Assembly: GCA_900542165.1 (NCBI GenBank)
Contig: UQMM01000005.1
Coordinates: 1 to 64,000 of the forward strand
Reading direction: 5' to 3'
DNA from: an uncultured Collinsella sp.
Lineage (GTDB): Bacteria > Actinomycetota > Coriobacteriia > Coriobacteriales > Coriobacteriaceae
Length of the DNA: 64,000 nucleotides
The notes beneath the pieces were generated by a model. That model made no database searches and had not been told where the DNA came from. It worked only from the letters and a program-made list of their open reading frames with translations. Shown in pieces: positions 8,210 to 16,144 of the stretch. Both the position numbers and the translations under genes were made by a program. Within the stretch, counting starts at the first letter, position 1, and every line of letters starts with the position of its first letter.

Positions 8210-9004
8210 TTAGCTCAGCAGCATGCGGTCGTTGGCGAGCTCGCCGCCCGAGACCTCCTCGAACTTCTGCAGCAGGTCGGCCACGGTGAGCGACTTCTTC
8301 TCGTCGCCTGCCACGTCGTAGATTACGTGGCCCTCGTGCATCATAATCAGGCGATTGCCCAGACGGATGGCGTCATTCATATTGTGCGTGACCATGAGCG
8401 TGGTCAGGTGGTTCTCGTCGACGATCTCCTCGGTCAAATTGAGCACCTTAGAGGCCGTCTTGGGGTCGAGGGCCGCGGTGTGCTCGTCGAGCAGCAGCAG
8501 GCGCGGCTTGGTGAGCGTGGCCATGAGCAGGGTGAGTGCCTGGCGCTGGCCGCCCGAGAGCAGGCCGACCTTGGCGTTGAGGCGCGTGTCCAGACCAAGG
8601 TCCAGGCGCTTGAGCAGCTGAACGTACTCGTCCTTCTCGGCCTTGGTGACGCCCCACGAAAGACCGCGACGTTGGCCGCGGCGCTTGGCGAGGGCCAGGT
8701 TCTCGGCGATCTGCATGTCGGCTGCGGTGCCGCGCATGGGGTCCTGGAACACGCGGCCCAGGTACTTGGCGCGCTGCGACTCGCTCAGGCGCGAGATGTC
8801 GGTGCCGTCGAGCTCGATAACGCCCGAATCGAGCGGATACACGCCGGCAATCATGTTGAGCAGCGTGGACTTGCCGGCGCCGTTGCCGCCGATCACGGTT
8901 ACAAAGTCGCCATCATTGAGGGTAAGGTCGACGCCAGTGAGCGCGCGCTTCTCGGTGACGGTGCCCTTGTTAAAGGTCTTCTTGACGTGCGAGAGCTTAA
9001 GCAT
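8210..9004 (-). CDS. ABC transporter ATP-binding protein
   Basis: The ATPase of the importer encoded here, 264 residues. Walker A is GGNGAGKST, the signature is LSGGQRQALTL and Walker B is LLLLDEHTAALDP, followed by the switch TLMVTHNM. The glutamate after the Walker B aspartate is conserved. The start at 9004 gives MLKLSHVKK, the usual beginning of this fold, and its ATG overlaps the permease stop by 8 nt; a longer reading would run back into the permease gene. It powers the permease at 8997-9920. Confidence 0.92.
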   Translation of the reverse strand: MLKLSHVKKTFNKGTVTEKRALTGVDLTLNDGDFVTVIGGNGAGKSTLLNMIAGVYPLDSGVIELDGTDISRLSESQRAKYLGRVFQDPMRGTAADMQIAENLALAKRRGQRRGLSWGVTKAEKDEYVQLLKRLDLGLDTRLNAKVGLLSGGQRQALTLLMATLTKPRLLLLDEHTAALDPKTASKVLNLTEEIVDENHLTTLMVTHNMNDAIRLGNRLIMMHEGHVIYDVAGDEKKSLTVADLLQKFEEVSGGELANDRMLLS

Positions 9005-9920
9005 CTGCCTCATCCCCCTTCGTGTAGGAGCTGCGGAGCTTATAGCGGTCCCAAACCACGGGCACGCACAGGGCCACGGCGACAATCACGGCGGAGAGCA
9101 GCTTCATGTCGTTGGCGTCCATGCCCAACTGCAGCACGATGGCGCGGATGAGGAAGTACACCACGGAGCCAAAGACGGCGGAGGCCAGGCGAACACTAAA
9201 CTGCGTGAGACCGCCGGGCAGCAGGCGACCGAGCACCTCGCCGATAACAATGGCGGCAAGGCCGATAACGATGGCACCGGTGCCCATGCCAATGTCGGCG
9301 TACTTCTGGCTCTGGCAGATGAGTGCGCCCGAAAGGCCGATGAGGGCGTTGGAGAGCACGAGGGCGATCATCTTGGTGGAGTTGGTGTTGACGCCCAGGG
9401 CGCGGATCATGTACTCGTTGTTGCCGGTGGCGCGCAGTGCCGAGCCGATCTCGGTGCCAAAGAACCAATATAGGATGGCGACGATAGCCACAGCGAGCAA
9501 AATGCCCAGGATGATGGCGACGGTGGACTGCGGCAGGCCCGTCATGTTGCTAACAGACGAGAAGATGGTGCCCTTGGCAAGGATGGGCGTATTGGATTTG
9601 CCCATGATGCGCAGGTTGATGGACCACAGGCTGATCTGCGTCAGGATTCCGGCGAGGATCGCGGGAATCTCAAAGACGGTGGTCAAAATGCCCGTGACGG
9701 CGCCCGCGATGGCACCGGCACACATGCCGGCCAAAACAGCGAGCAGTGGGTTGACGTTGTTATTGACGATGAGCACGGCGCAAACACAGCCGCCGAGGGC
9801 AAAGCTGCCGTCGCAGGTCATATCGGGGATGTCGAGCAGGCGGAACGTGATAAACACGCCAAGCACCATAATGCCCCAGAGGACGCCCTGCGAAACGGCG
9901 CCCTGCAATGCAATAAGCAT
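8997..9920 (-). CDS. ABC transporter permease (branched-chain/sugar-type fold)
   Basis: A 307-residue integral membrane protein with about 8-9 hydrophobic segments, of the BPD_transp_2 type. The pattern MVLGVFITFRLLDIPDMTCDGSFALGG at the N-terminus is typical of permeases that pair with PF04392-type binding proteins, such as the TrpXYZ-like systems of streptococci. It lies between the binding-protein gene and the ATPase gene, and overlaps the latter. The true substrate cannot be read from the sequence; an aromatic amino acid or related compound is possible by analogy only. Confidence 0.88.
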   Translation of the reverse strand: MLIALQGAVSQGVLWGIMVLGVFITFRLLDIPDMTCDGSFALGGCVCAVLIVNNNVNPLLAVLAGMCAGAIAGAVTGILTTVFEIPAILAGILTQISLWSINLRIMGKSNTPILAKGTIFSSVSNMTGLPQSTVAIILGILLAVAIVAILYWFFGTEIGSALRATGNNEYMIRALGVNTNSTKMIALVLSNALIGLSGALICQSQKYADIGMGTGAIVIGLAAIVIGEVLGRLLPGGLTQFSVRLASAVFGSVVYFLIRAIVLQLGMDANDMKLLSAVIVAVALCVPVVWDRYKLRSSYTKGDEADA

Positions 9921-10024
9921 GCTTCATACCTCCTAGGATAGGGTGGACACGTGAGTCACCATGATAGCGGTAACAATGCATAAAAGAGCTGCGGCCGGAT
10001 GTTTTGACTCATCCGAAACAAGCA

Positions 10025-10053
10025 GGGCGAACGCCGGTCTTTGGCGTTCGCCC
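10025..10053 (-). terminator. hairpin between binding protein and permease genes
   Basis: A perfect 11-bp stem, GGGCGAACGCC with GGCGTTCGCCC, with a 7-nt loop. It lies in the 204-nt gap after the binding-protein stop. There is no strong T-run on the minus strand, so it probably reduces rather than stops transcription into the permease and ATPase genes, a common way to make excess binding protein. Confidence 0.6.
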
Positions 10054-10124
10054 CTGTGGCTCAGATATTGAATAACACGTCAACGGCGCGAGTGCGTGCC
10101 CTAGACGCGCTACCGCGCATGGCG

Positions 10125-11105
10125 CTACTCGTCCAGAGCGGAAAGATCGATGCCCAGAGCCTCGGCCATCTCGTCGTTCTTGACGACGACCAGGTCCTTG
10201 CTCGAGAGGTGCTTGATCGGCATGTCCTCGGGCTTGGCCTCGCCCTTCAAGATTTTGACAGCCATCTCGCCCGCGGCGTAGCCCAGATCCTCGTAGTTGA
10301 TGGAGAGGGTGAACAGACCGCCGGCCTTGCACATGCCCTCCTCGCCAGTCACGAAGGGGAGCTTGTTCTCCTTGCAGATCTGGCCGACCTGCGAGGCACC
10401 CGCGGCGATGGTATTGTCGGTGGGGGAGTACAGCGCGTCGACCTTGCCCACGGCAGACTCGACGACGGACTGAATCTCGTTGGAGCTCGAGACGGTGAAG
10501 TCGGTGTACTCCAGGCCCAGCTTGTCGAGCTCCTTCTTGGCGGCCTTGATCTGGACGTCGGAGTTGGACTCGGCGGTGCAGTAGAGCAGGCCGACCTTCT
10601 TAACGTCGGGCAGGACCTTCTGCATCATCTCGAGCTGCTCGGCGACCGGGGTGAGGTCGGAGGCGCCCGTGACGTTGGTGCCGGGCTTGTCGTTGTCCTG
10701 GACCAGGCCCGAGGCGGCGTAGTCGGTGATGGCGCAGCCCACGATGGGGATATCGGCCGTGGCGCCGGCGGCGGCCTGCGCGGCGGGCGTAGCGATGGCA
10801 TAGATCAGGTCGACGCCGTCGCCCACGAACTTGTCGGCGATGGACTTACACGTGGACTGGTCGTTCTGGGCGTTCTTCTGATCGATCTTGACCTTGAGAC
10901 CGCTTTTCTTGATGGCTTTGACAAAGCCGTCGTTGGCGGCGTCGAGTGCGGAGTGCTCGGTGAGCTGCAGAACGCCGACGGTGTAGTCGGAACCGGCGGC
11001 TGCGGAGCCGGAACCAGAGTTGCCGCCGCATCCGGCAAGCGGAGCGAGCGCGAGCAGGCCGGCAGAGACCAGAAGGCTCCTGCGGCTGATGGTGATGTCC
11101 TTCAT
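10125..11105 (-). CDS. ABC transporter substrate-binding lipoprotein
   Basis: A 326-residue binding protein of the PF04392 family that should capture the solute outside the membrane. The N-terminus has a twin-arginine-like ISRRSLL followed by a hydrophobic stretch and the lipobox LAGC with Cys26, so it may be a Tat-exported lipoprotein. A GS-rich linker follows, and then the type-I binding fold. The start at 11105 is chosen because it follows a GGGGGT ribosome site and begins the signal peptide; the upstream in-frame codons are A/T-rich spacer. The partner permease and ATPase follow. Confidence 0.92.
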   Translation of the reverse strand: MKDITISRRSLLVSAGLLALAPLAGCGGNSGSGSAAAGSDYTVGVLQLTEHSALDAANDGFVKAIKKSGLKVKIDQKNAQNDQSTCKSIADKFVGDGVDLIYAIATPAAQAAAGATADIPIVGCAITDYAASGLVQDNDKPGTNVTGASDLTPVAEQLEMMQKVLPDVKKVGLLYCTAESNSDVQIKAAKKELDKLGLEYTDFTVSSSNEIQSVVESAVGKVDALYSPTDNTIAAGASQVGQICKENKLPFVTGEEGMCKAGGLFTLSINYEDLGYAAGEMAVKILKGEAKPEDMPIKHLSSKDLVVVKNDEMAEALGIDLSALDE

Positions 11106-11265
11106 ATCGTTACCCCCAGTATAGAAATGGCTGGAAATACTGCACTCAAACAAAGTGCAAGTGGAACTATAGTAGCGCGGATGTCCATTTTTACAATAAT
11201 CTGGCGGGTTTTTTAATACAGAACCGGATGGGCGGTACGGGTAGTCGAATGGACGGCGGAGGTTC

Positions 11266-12063
11266 TTATGCAGCGGAGGCGGCGTCATCATCCTCGTCCA
11301 AGGCCGCGAAGAGCTTTTTGCCGTCGAGGAGACGCGTGGTGACGTTTCTCATGCGGCCGATCTCTACGGTACGCAGCGTGTCATCGGCGCCTCGGGCGTC
11401 ATAGACCGTTCCCAGCAAATACGAGATGCCATCGCGCTGCCTGATGGCAAAGGGACGGAGTGTCATCCGTGCTGCTTCGGTTTCGCCGCGTGTCGTGACG
11501 CTCGAAATATCAAAACTCACCGTGGTTCCGTGGTCGATGGCCTGCTCGACGAGCTCGCACGTGTCGATGCGCTTGATGGGCGTGCGTGTTGCCTTGGTAG
11601 CCTTGCTGCCTGCGCTTGGAGCGGATTCGGGTGTATCGAGGTAGCCGCGAACGTCGGCGCTCGCCATGGCAACTAAGTGCTGCGCCATGCTCTTGCGGAT
11701 AGCGATGGGCGTGGAGCGGTTGCGCATGACCATACCGTGGAGCCGGATGATCTCTTCATCGGTGAGCGGGCGGGTAAGAAGTTTGTAGCCCACGCCGCGT
11801 TTGTACTCAATTTCGTATCCGGCATGGCGAAGCGCGGAGATGGCGGTGTAGATGCTGCGCCGCGCCGCCGAGATGGGCATGCGGGCGGGGTCGTCGGGAT
11901 GGGCGAGGCGCCGGATCAACTCATCGGAAAGCATGGCCTTGTCCTCGCCGGTGTTTTCGCTTAATAGTTGCAGGATGCGAACGGCGCGATAGGCTGCCAT
12001 CGAGGCGGCGCCCCTCGTCGTGGTGTCGTAGGTTTCAACAGCGGCTTCGGTCATCGTGCCCAC
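11266..12063 (-). CDS. WYL-type transcriptional regulator
   Basis: A 265-residue probable DNA-binding regulator. The first half contains a winged-helix-like segment (AAYRAVRILQLLSENTG... ISAARRSIYTAISALRHAGYEIEY). The second half (about 165-245) resembles a WYL-type ligand-binding domain with the LRPFAIRQRDGISYLLGTVYD block. Its stop is 160 nt upstream of the binding-protein start, in the same direction, so it may control the importer. Regulation and ligand are not visible. The start could also be the second methionine (codon 4). Confidence 0.7.
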   Translation of the reverse strand: MGTMTEAAVETYDTTTRGAASMAAYRAVRILQLLSENTGEDKAMLSDELIRRLAHPDDPARMPISAARRSIYTAISALRHAGYEIEYKRGVGYKLLTRPLTDEEIIRLHGMVMRNRSTPIAIRKSMAQHLVAMASADVRGYLDTPESAPSAGSKATKATRTPIKRIDTCELVEQAIDHGTTVSFDISSVTTRGETEAARMTLRPFAIRQRDGISYLLGTVYDARGADDTLRTVEIGRMRNVTTRLLDGKKLFAALDEDDDAASAA

Positions 12064-12234
12064 GTCCTTTCCGTTTTGGGTGGCGACGGTATGGAGCCTA
12101 GGACGTGGGGCTTTCCCAGGGGCGCAGGGCGCTCTGGGCGGTCGGTAGTCGTCGGCAAACGGCGGGTCGAGTTTTCAACAGCCCTGCTCAACTGACCAAA
12201 AACTTGCCAAAAGCTTGACGGATGCTGTTGAAAA

Positions 12235-12266
12235 AAGCGTCTCTCGATCGATGTCGAGAGACGCTT
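12235..12266 (-). terminator. terminator of asnS
   Basis: A perfect 13-bp stem (AAGCGTCTCTCGA with TCGAGAGACGCTT) is followed on the minus strand by six T residues, 47 nt past the asnS stop. Confidence 0.92.
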
Positions 12267-12312
12267 ATGCGATGGGCGTTGGCGTGTGGCGACGCGAACT
12301 AGCGTCCGACGA

Positions 12313-13716
12313 TTAGAAGTCGGCGTTGCCCACGGTGCGCGGGTGCGGCAGGACGTCGCGGATGTTGCCCACGCCGGTCAGATACATGACCAAGCGCTCG
12401 AAGCCCAGACCGTAGCCGGCGTGCTTGCAGGAACCGTAGCGGCGCAGGTCAAGGTAGTACTTGTACTGCTCGGGATTCATGCCCAAGTCCTTGATGCGGG
12501 CCTCGAGCAGATCCAGGCGCTCCTCGCGCTGGGAGCCACCGATGATCTCGCCGATGCCCGGCACCAGGCAGTCGGCGGCGGCGACGGTCTTGCCGTCCTC
12601 GTTCATGCGCATGTAGAAGGCCTTGATCTCGGCCGGGTAGTCGGTTACGAAGGTCGGGCGCTTAAAGTGCTCCTCGGTCAGGAAGCGCTCGTGCTCGGTC
12701 TGCAGGTCGATGCCCCAGCTCACGGGGTAGTCAAACTTGTGACCGGCGGCGACGGCCTGCTCCAGGATTTCGACGGCCTCGGTGTAGGTAACGCGGGCAA
12801 AGTCGGAGTTGGCGACATGGTCCAGGCGCTCGAGCAGACCCTTGTCCACAAACTTGTTGAGCATATTGAGCTCGTCGGGGCAGGTGGCCATAACGTCCTT
12901 AAGGACGTACTTGAGCATGGCCTCGGCGTTGTCCATGTAGTCGTTGAGGTCGGCGAAGGCCATCTCGGGCTCGATCATCCAAAACTCGGCGGCGTGGCGC
13001 GTGGTGTTGGAGTTCTCGGCACGGAAGGTGGGGCCAAAGGTGTACACGTCGCCAAAGGCCATGGCAAAGTTCTCGGCATTGAGTTGACCGGACACGGTGA
13101 GGCTCGCATGCTTGCCAAAGAAGTCCTGGCTCCAGTCGACCTCGCCGGACTCGGTGAGGGGCGGATTTTTGGGGTCGAGCGTGGTCACGCGGAACATCTC
13201 GCCGGCGCCCTCGCAGTCACTCGTGGTGATGATGGGGGTGTTGACGTAGACAAAGCCCTGCTCCTGGAAGAAGCGGTGGATGGCGGCAGCCGCGACAGAG
13301 CGGATGCGGAACACGGCGCGGAACAGGTTGGTGCGCGGGCGCAGGTGCTGCTGGGTGCGCAGGAACTCGACGGTTGCGCGCTTCTTCTGCAGCGGGTAAT
13401 CCGGGGCGCTCGTGCCCTCGACCTCGATGGAGGTGGCAGAAAGCTCGAAAGGCTGGGGCGCATCGGGGGTCAGCTTGACGGTGCCGGTGCAAATGAGTGC
13501 GGCCGAGACGTTTTGATGGGCGATATCGTCGTAGTTGTCGAGTGCCTCGCGGTTCATGACGACCTGCAGGTCGCGGAAGCAGCTGCCGTCGTTGAGCGTA
13601 ACAAAGCCAAAGTTCTTCATGTCGCGGACGGACTTGACCCAGCCGGCGACGGTGACGGTCTGGCCGCCGAGCGACTCGGCATCGGCATAGAGCTGCGCGA
13701 TTTTGGTGCGGTTCAC
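12313..13716 (-). CDS. asnS: asparaginyl-tRNA synthetase
   Basis: Charges tRNA-Asn with asparagine in the cytoplasm. The protein has 467 residues, typical of class IIb AsnRS. An N-terminal OB-fold anticodon domain (VTVAGWVKSVRDMKNFGFVTLNDGS) is followed by the catalytic domain with motif 2 (FRAENSNTTRHAAEFWMIEPE) and motif 3 (GLGFERLVMYLTG). I chose the GTG at 13716 because GGGAGG stands 6 nt before it and the protein then starts at the usual position; upstream in-frame methionines would add residues with no family counterpart. Confidence 0.95.
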   Translation of the reverse strand: MNRTKIAQLYADAESLGGQTVTVAGWVKSVRDMKNFGFVTLNDGSCFRDLQVVMNREALDNYDDIAHQNVSAALICTGTVKLTPDAPQPFELSATSIEVEGTSAPDYPLQKKRATVEFLRTQQHLRPRTNLFRAVFRIRSVAAAAIHRFFQEQGFVYVNTPIITTSDCEGAGEMFRVTTLDPKNPPLTESGEVDWSQDFFGKHASLTVSGQLNAENFAMAFGDVYTFGPTFRAENSNTTRHAAEFWMIEPEMAFADLNDYMDNAEAMLKYVLKDVMATCPDELNMLNKFVDKGLLERLDHVANSDFARVTYTEAVEILEQAVAAGHKFDYPVSWGIDLQTEHERFLTEEHFKRPTFVTDYPAEIKAFYMRMNEDGKTVAAADCLVPGIGEIIGGSQREERLDLLEARIKDLGMNPEQYKYYLDLRRYGSCKHAGYGLGFERLVMYLTGVGNIRDVLPHPRTVGNADF

Positions 13717-13828
13717 GTATCCTCCCATAACGGTTGAATGATAGTTATCCATACAGTTCGATATTCTAGCAGCTCGGCTCATTTGGGCTATACAGATAAA
13801 GCATTGGCGGGATGGTTTTTCAAACGAA

Positions 13829-13860
13829 AAGCGCCCGCGGCCAAATGGTCGCGGGCGCTT
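13829..13860 (-). terminator. terminator of the PTS IIA gene
   Basis: An 11-bp stem AAGCGCCCGCG with CGCGGGCGCTT, followed on the minus strand by TTCGTTTG. It lies 37 nt past the stop of the IIA gene. Confidence 0.85.
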
Positions 13861-13897
13861 GACGAGGTGCCTTTTGGCTGTGTGGCGTGGGGCCTGG

Positions 13898-14461
13898 CTA
13901 CTTGGTCTTGGCAACCAGCAGCGGGTCGCCAAGCTTGACGAGCGGGTTGCCGCCGATAAGCGTTCCAGACTCGCCGACATGGTCGATGCTCTTAAGACGA
14001 TCGAGCTCGGAGACGATGACGGTCACGATGTCCTCGTGACCAGCGGCCTTAATGGCCTCGCGGTCGAAGCTGATGAGCGGCTGGCCTGCCTTGACCACAT
14101 CGCCCATCTCGACAAAGCGGGCAAAACCCTTGCCGTTCATTTCCACGGTGCCCAGGCCAACATGGATGAACACGCGCAGGCCGTCCTCGGTGATCATGCC
14201 GATGGAGTGGTTGGTGACAGTGGTGGCACCGATGCGGCCGTTGGCGGGCGCATAGATGGTGCCGGTAATGGGCTCGATGCCATAGCCCTGGCCAAGCATG
14301 CCCGAGGCGATCGTCTCGTCGGGAACCTCGTTCAGGTTGACGAGCACGCCGTTGACGGGGGCATAGATGACGCCTTCGCGGGTAGCGAAGCTTGCTGCGG
14401 GCGGAACGGACGCCTCGCCGGTCGAGGTGAAGGTGGACTTAAGCGAATCGAGCAGACCCAT
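13898..14461 (-). CDS. PTS glucose-type IIA component
   Basis: A phosphocarrier that accepts phosphate from HPr and passes it to IIB domains of the glucose superfamily; a free IIA can serve several transporters and regulate other proteins. The protein has 187 residues with the IIA-Glc core. His85 (NHSIGM) and His100 (FIHVGLGTVEMNGKGF) are both present; His100 should be the phosphorylated one. The start at 14461 follows GGAGG. The free IIC at 50804 and this protein could belong to one system, since neither carries the other domain. Confidence 0.9.
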   Translation of the reverse strand: MGLLDSLKSTFTSTGEASVPPAASFATREGVIYAPVNGVLVNLNEVPDETIASGMLGQGYGIEPITGTIYAPANGRIGATTVTNHSIGMITEDGLRVFIHVGLGTVEMNGKGFARFVEMGDVVKAGQPLISFDREAIKAAGHEDIVTVIVSELDRLKSIDHVGESGTLIGGNPLVKLGDPLLVAKTK

Positions 14462-14704
14462 AGTTGCCTCCAACTTAAATAGGCGCATATCGCGCGTTTG
14501 GTTTGCCGGAAACGTTTCACATGTGTTTCGCGGCTTGGTCAACGCCCCTATTCTACGCTGCTCAACGATACCTCTGAACTGGGATTATGTGATATATCAG
14601 TTGAAGGGAAACTTATTGCCGGAGTGTTTCTGCGCCACGGGTTCAAGTGGGGTACGCTTGAAGGCGAAAAACAAGGGCGCATAATTTGCGCGAAGGGAGC
14701 ACAT

Positions 14705-15604
14705 ATGATTGTCGAGAACCATGCGCTGTGGGGCGAGGAGCCGACCGAGGATTATCCGGCGACGTTTACGTATTTGGGTGCCGAGCCGCTGCCCGACAAG
14801 CCCAATGGCCGCCGCCCCGCGGTGATCATCTGCGGCGGAGGCGGGTTTACGCATATCGCTCCGCACGAGCAGGACCCGGTGGCGTTTGCATTTTTGGATC
14901 GCGGCTACCAGGCCTTTGTGCTCAACTATGTCACGAGTTCTACGGGTGACGTGAGCTTTCCGCACCCCCAGGCAGATCTTGCCAAGATGGTCGCCACGGT
15001 GCGCGCCAACGCTGACGAGTGGCATGTCGATCCCAAGCGCGTGTGCGTCGTGGGCTTTTCTGCTGGCGGCATGATTTGCGCCTCGCTGGCAACACAGTGG
15101 AAGACCGGCCCCTTCGCGGCACTTGCCGGGGCGCGTCCGGACGACATTCGTCCCGATGCCGTGGTGCTGGGCTATCCATTGCTCGACTTTGCCTATGTGC
15201 GTGACATGCAGACGCGCGATCCGCGCATTGACTTGCGTGTGCCCAAGACGGGCGGCAAGACGGGGCGCGATTTGCTCAACGACTACCTGTCGATGGTGAC
15301 GGGCGGCGAGGCAACTGACGAGCATCTGGCCGACATCTGCCCCACCACGCATGTTTCGCGTCAGATGCCACCGACCTTTGTGTGGGGCGTGTCCGACGAC
15401 AAGACGGCGCCGATCGCGCAGGTCTACCCGTTTGCGCAGCGCATGGCCGAGGAGGGCGTTGCATGCGAGATGCACGTCTTCGACCAGGGCGGTCACGGTC
15501 TTTCGCTCGGCAACGCCAACACCGCGGTCGACAACGAGGACAAGCAGGTGGCGGTCCGCCCCTGGATTCGCCTAGCCTTCCGCTTTCTGGAGCGCCATCT
15601 GTAA
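14705..15604 (+). CDS. alpha/beta hydrolase (esterase-like)
   Basis: A 299-residue cytoplasmic hydrolase of the BD-FAE/acetyl-esterase group; substrate unknown. The oxyanion segment is CGGGGFTH (about 43-50), the nucleophile elbow is GFSAGG with Ser119, and the catalytic His is in GGHGL near the C-terminus. The ATG at 14705 follows AAGGGA; a longer reading from 14498 would run through the divergent IIA promoter region. No signal peptide. It stands alone between the divergent IIA gene and a palindromic repeat. Confidence 0.85.
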   Translation: MIVENHALWGEEPTEDYPATFTYLGAEPLPDKPNGRRPAVIICGGGGFTHIAPHEQDPVAFAFLDRGYQAFVLNYVTSSTGDVSFPHPQADLAKMVATVRANADEWHVDPKRVCVVGFSAGGMICASLATQWKTGPFAALAGARPDDIRPDAVVLGYPLLDFAYVRDMQTRDPRIDLRVPKTGGKTGRDLLNDYLSMVTGGEATDEHLADICPTTHVSRQMPPTFVWGVSDDKTAPIAQVYPFAQRMAEEGVACEMHVFDQGGHGLSLGNANTAVDNEDKQVAVRPWIRLAFRFLERHL

Positions 15605-15637
15605 GAGTAAGAGGGCCAGCCCCATCCCGTCCCTCAT

Positions 15638-15704
15638 AACTTGCGGTGAAATAGTTCCAATTAAAGTCACGGGGCTTTAAACAGGAACTATTCCACCGCA
15701 ACTT
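15638..15704. repeat. palindromic repeat family C, copy 1
   Basis: TTGCGGTGAAATAGTTCC (15641-15658) pairs with GGAACTATTCCACCGCAA (15684-15701), one mismatch, with a smaller TTAAAG/CTTTAA stem inside. It shares both arms with 19839-19904. Each lies about 35 nt after a plus-strand gene, so it is a probable bidirectional terminator. Confidence 0.9.
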
Positions 15705-15727
15705 CGTTTTGATCTGTTGGAGACGGA

Positions 15728-16044
15728 GGAAAATGGATCATTTTGTCGAGGGAGCGGGCGGCTGTTTCTGCTCCCGCGGGAAACCACGTCCCGTTTGGGA
15801 AATCGTGACCCGTTTTGGGCGCAGATTCCGGGTCGCAGTTTCCCCGAGGGGCTCGATCGGGAAATCGCATCCCAGTCTGAGCGCCGATTCCGGGCTGCAG
15901 TTTCCGCTAGATGCCTCAACCGGAAAGCCCATCCCGTTTAGGTGTTCCAGAGTGGGATGCGGTTTCCGCAGCAGGCCCGTCTGGGAAGCAATGGCCCAGA
16001 ATTCTCATCGCAGCGATCTGTTGATTGAACGTCGCTGTGTGTTC
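15728..16044. repeat. tandem array of 62-bp hairpin units upstream of feoAB
   Basis: Diverged units begin at 15797, 15859, 15921 and 15983, exactly 62 bp apart, with a looser one before at about 15728. Each of the three clear units runs GGAAA ... TTTCC and holds a second stem inside it. The inner stem changes sequence but keeps pairing: TGACCCG with CGGGTCG in unit 1, CATCCC with GGGATG in unit 3. The period is not a multiple of three, which argues against coding. The last unit overlaps the likely feoAB promoter. Confidence 0.75.
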
Positions 16045-16054
16045 GCGCTATCAT
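16025..16054 (+). promoter_or_regulatory. probable feoAB promoter
   Basis: TTGAAC (16025-16030), an 18-nt spacer and TATCAT (16049-16054). The match to sigma-70 elements is good in the -35 and fair in the -10. The leader would start near 16061. Confidence 0.5.
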
Positions 16055-16068
16055 GCATGGTTACAATT

Positions 16069-16097
16069 GGTTAGCCATGGCAAACGGTTAGCCATGG
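16069..16097. promoter_or_regulatory. two direct GGTTAGCCATGG boxes, candidate metal-regulator operator
   Basis: The 12-nt sequence GGTTAGCCATGG occurs at 16069-16080 and again at 16086-16097, 17 bp apart, between the promoter and the feoAB start. GGTTAGCC resembles half of the DtxR/IdeR box, so iron-dependent repression is a reasonable guess. Confidence 0.45.
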
Positions 16098-16144
16098 TGA
16101 ACATAAATACAACGCCCTGTGGGCGCCGGGGGAGGAACACGGAC

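Noticed and set aside
15709..16074. A 121-codon plus-strand frame between the esterase and feoAB
   Set aside because: It crosses the 62-bp repeat array, whose period would shift the frame each unit. No ribosome site or family match.
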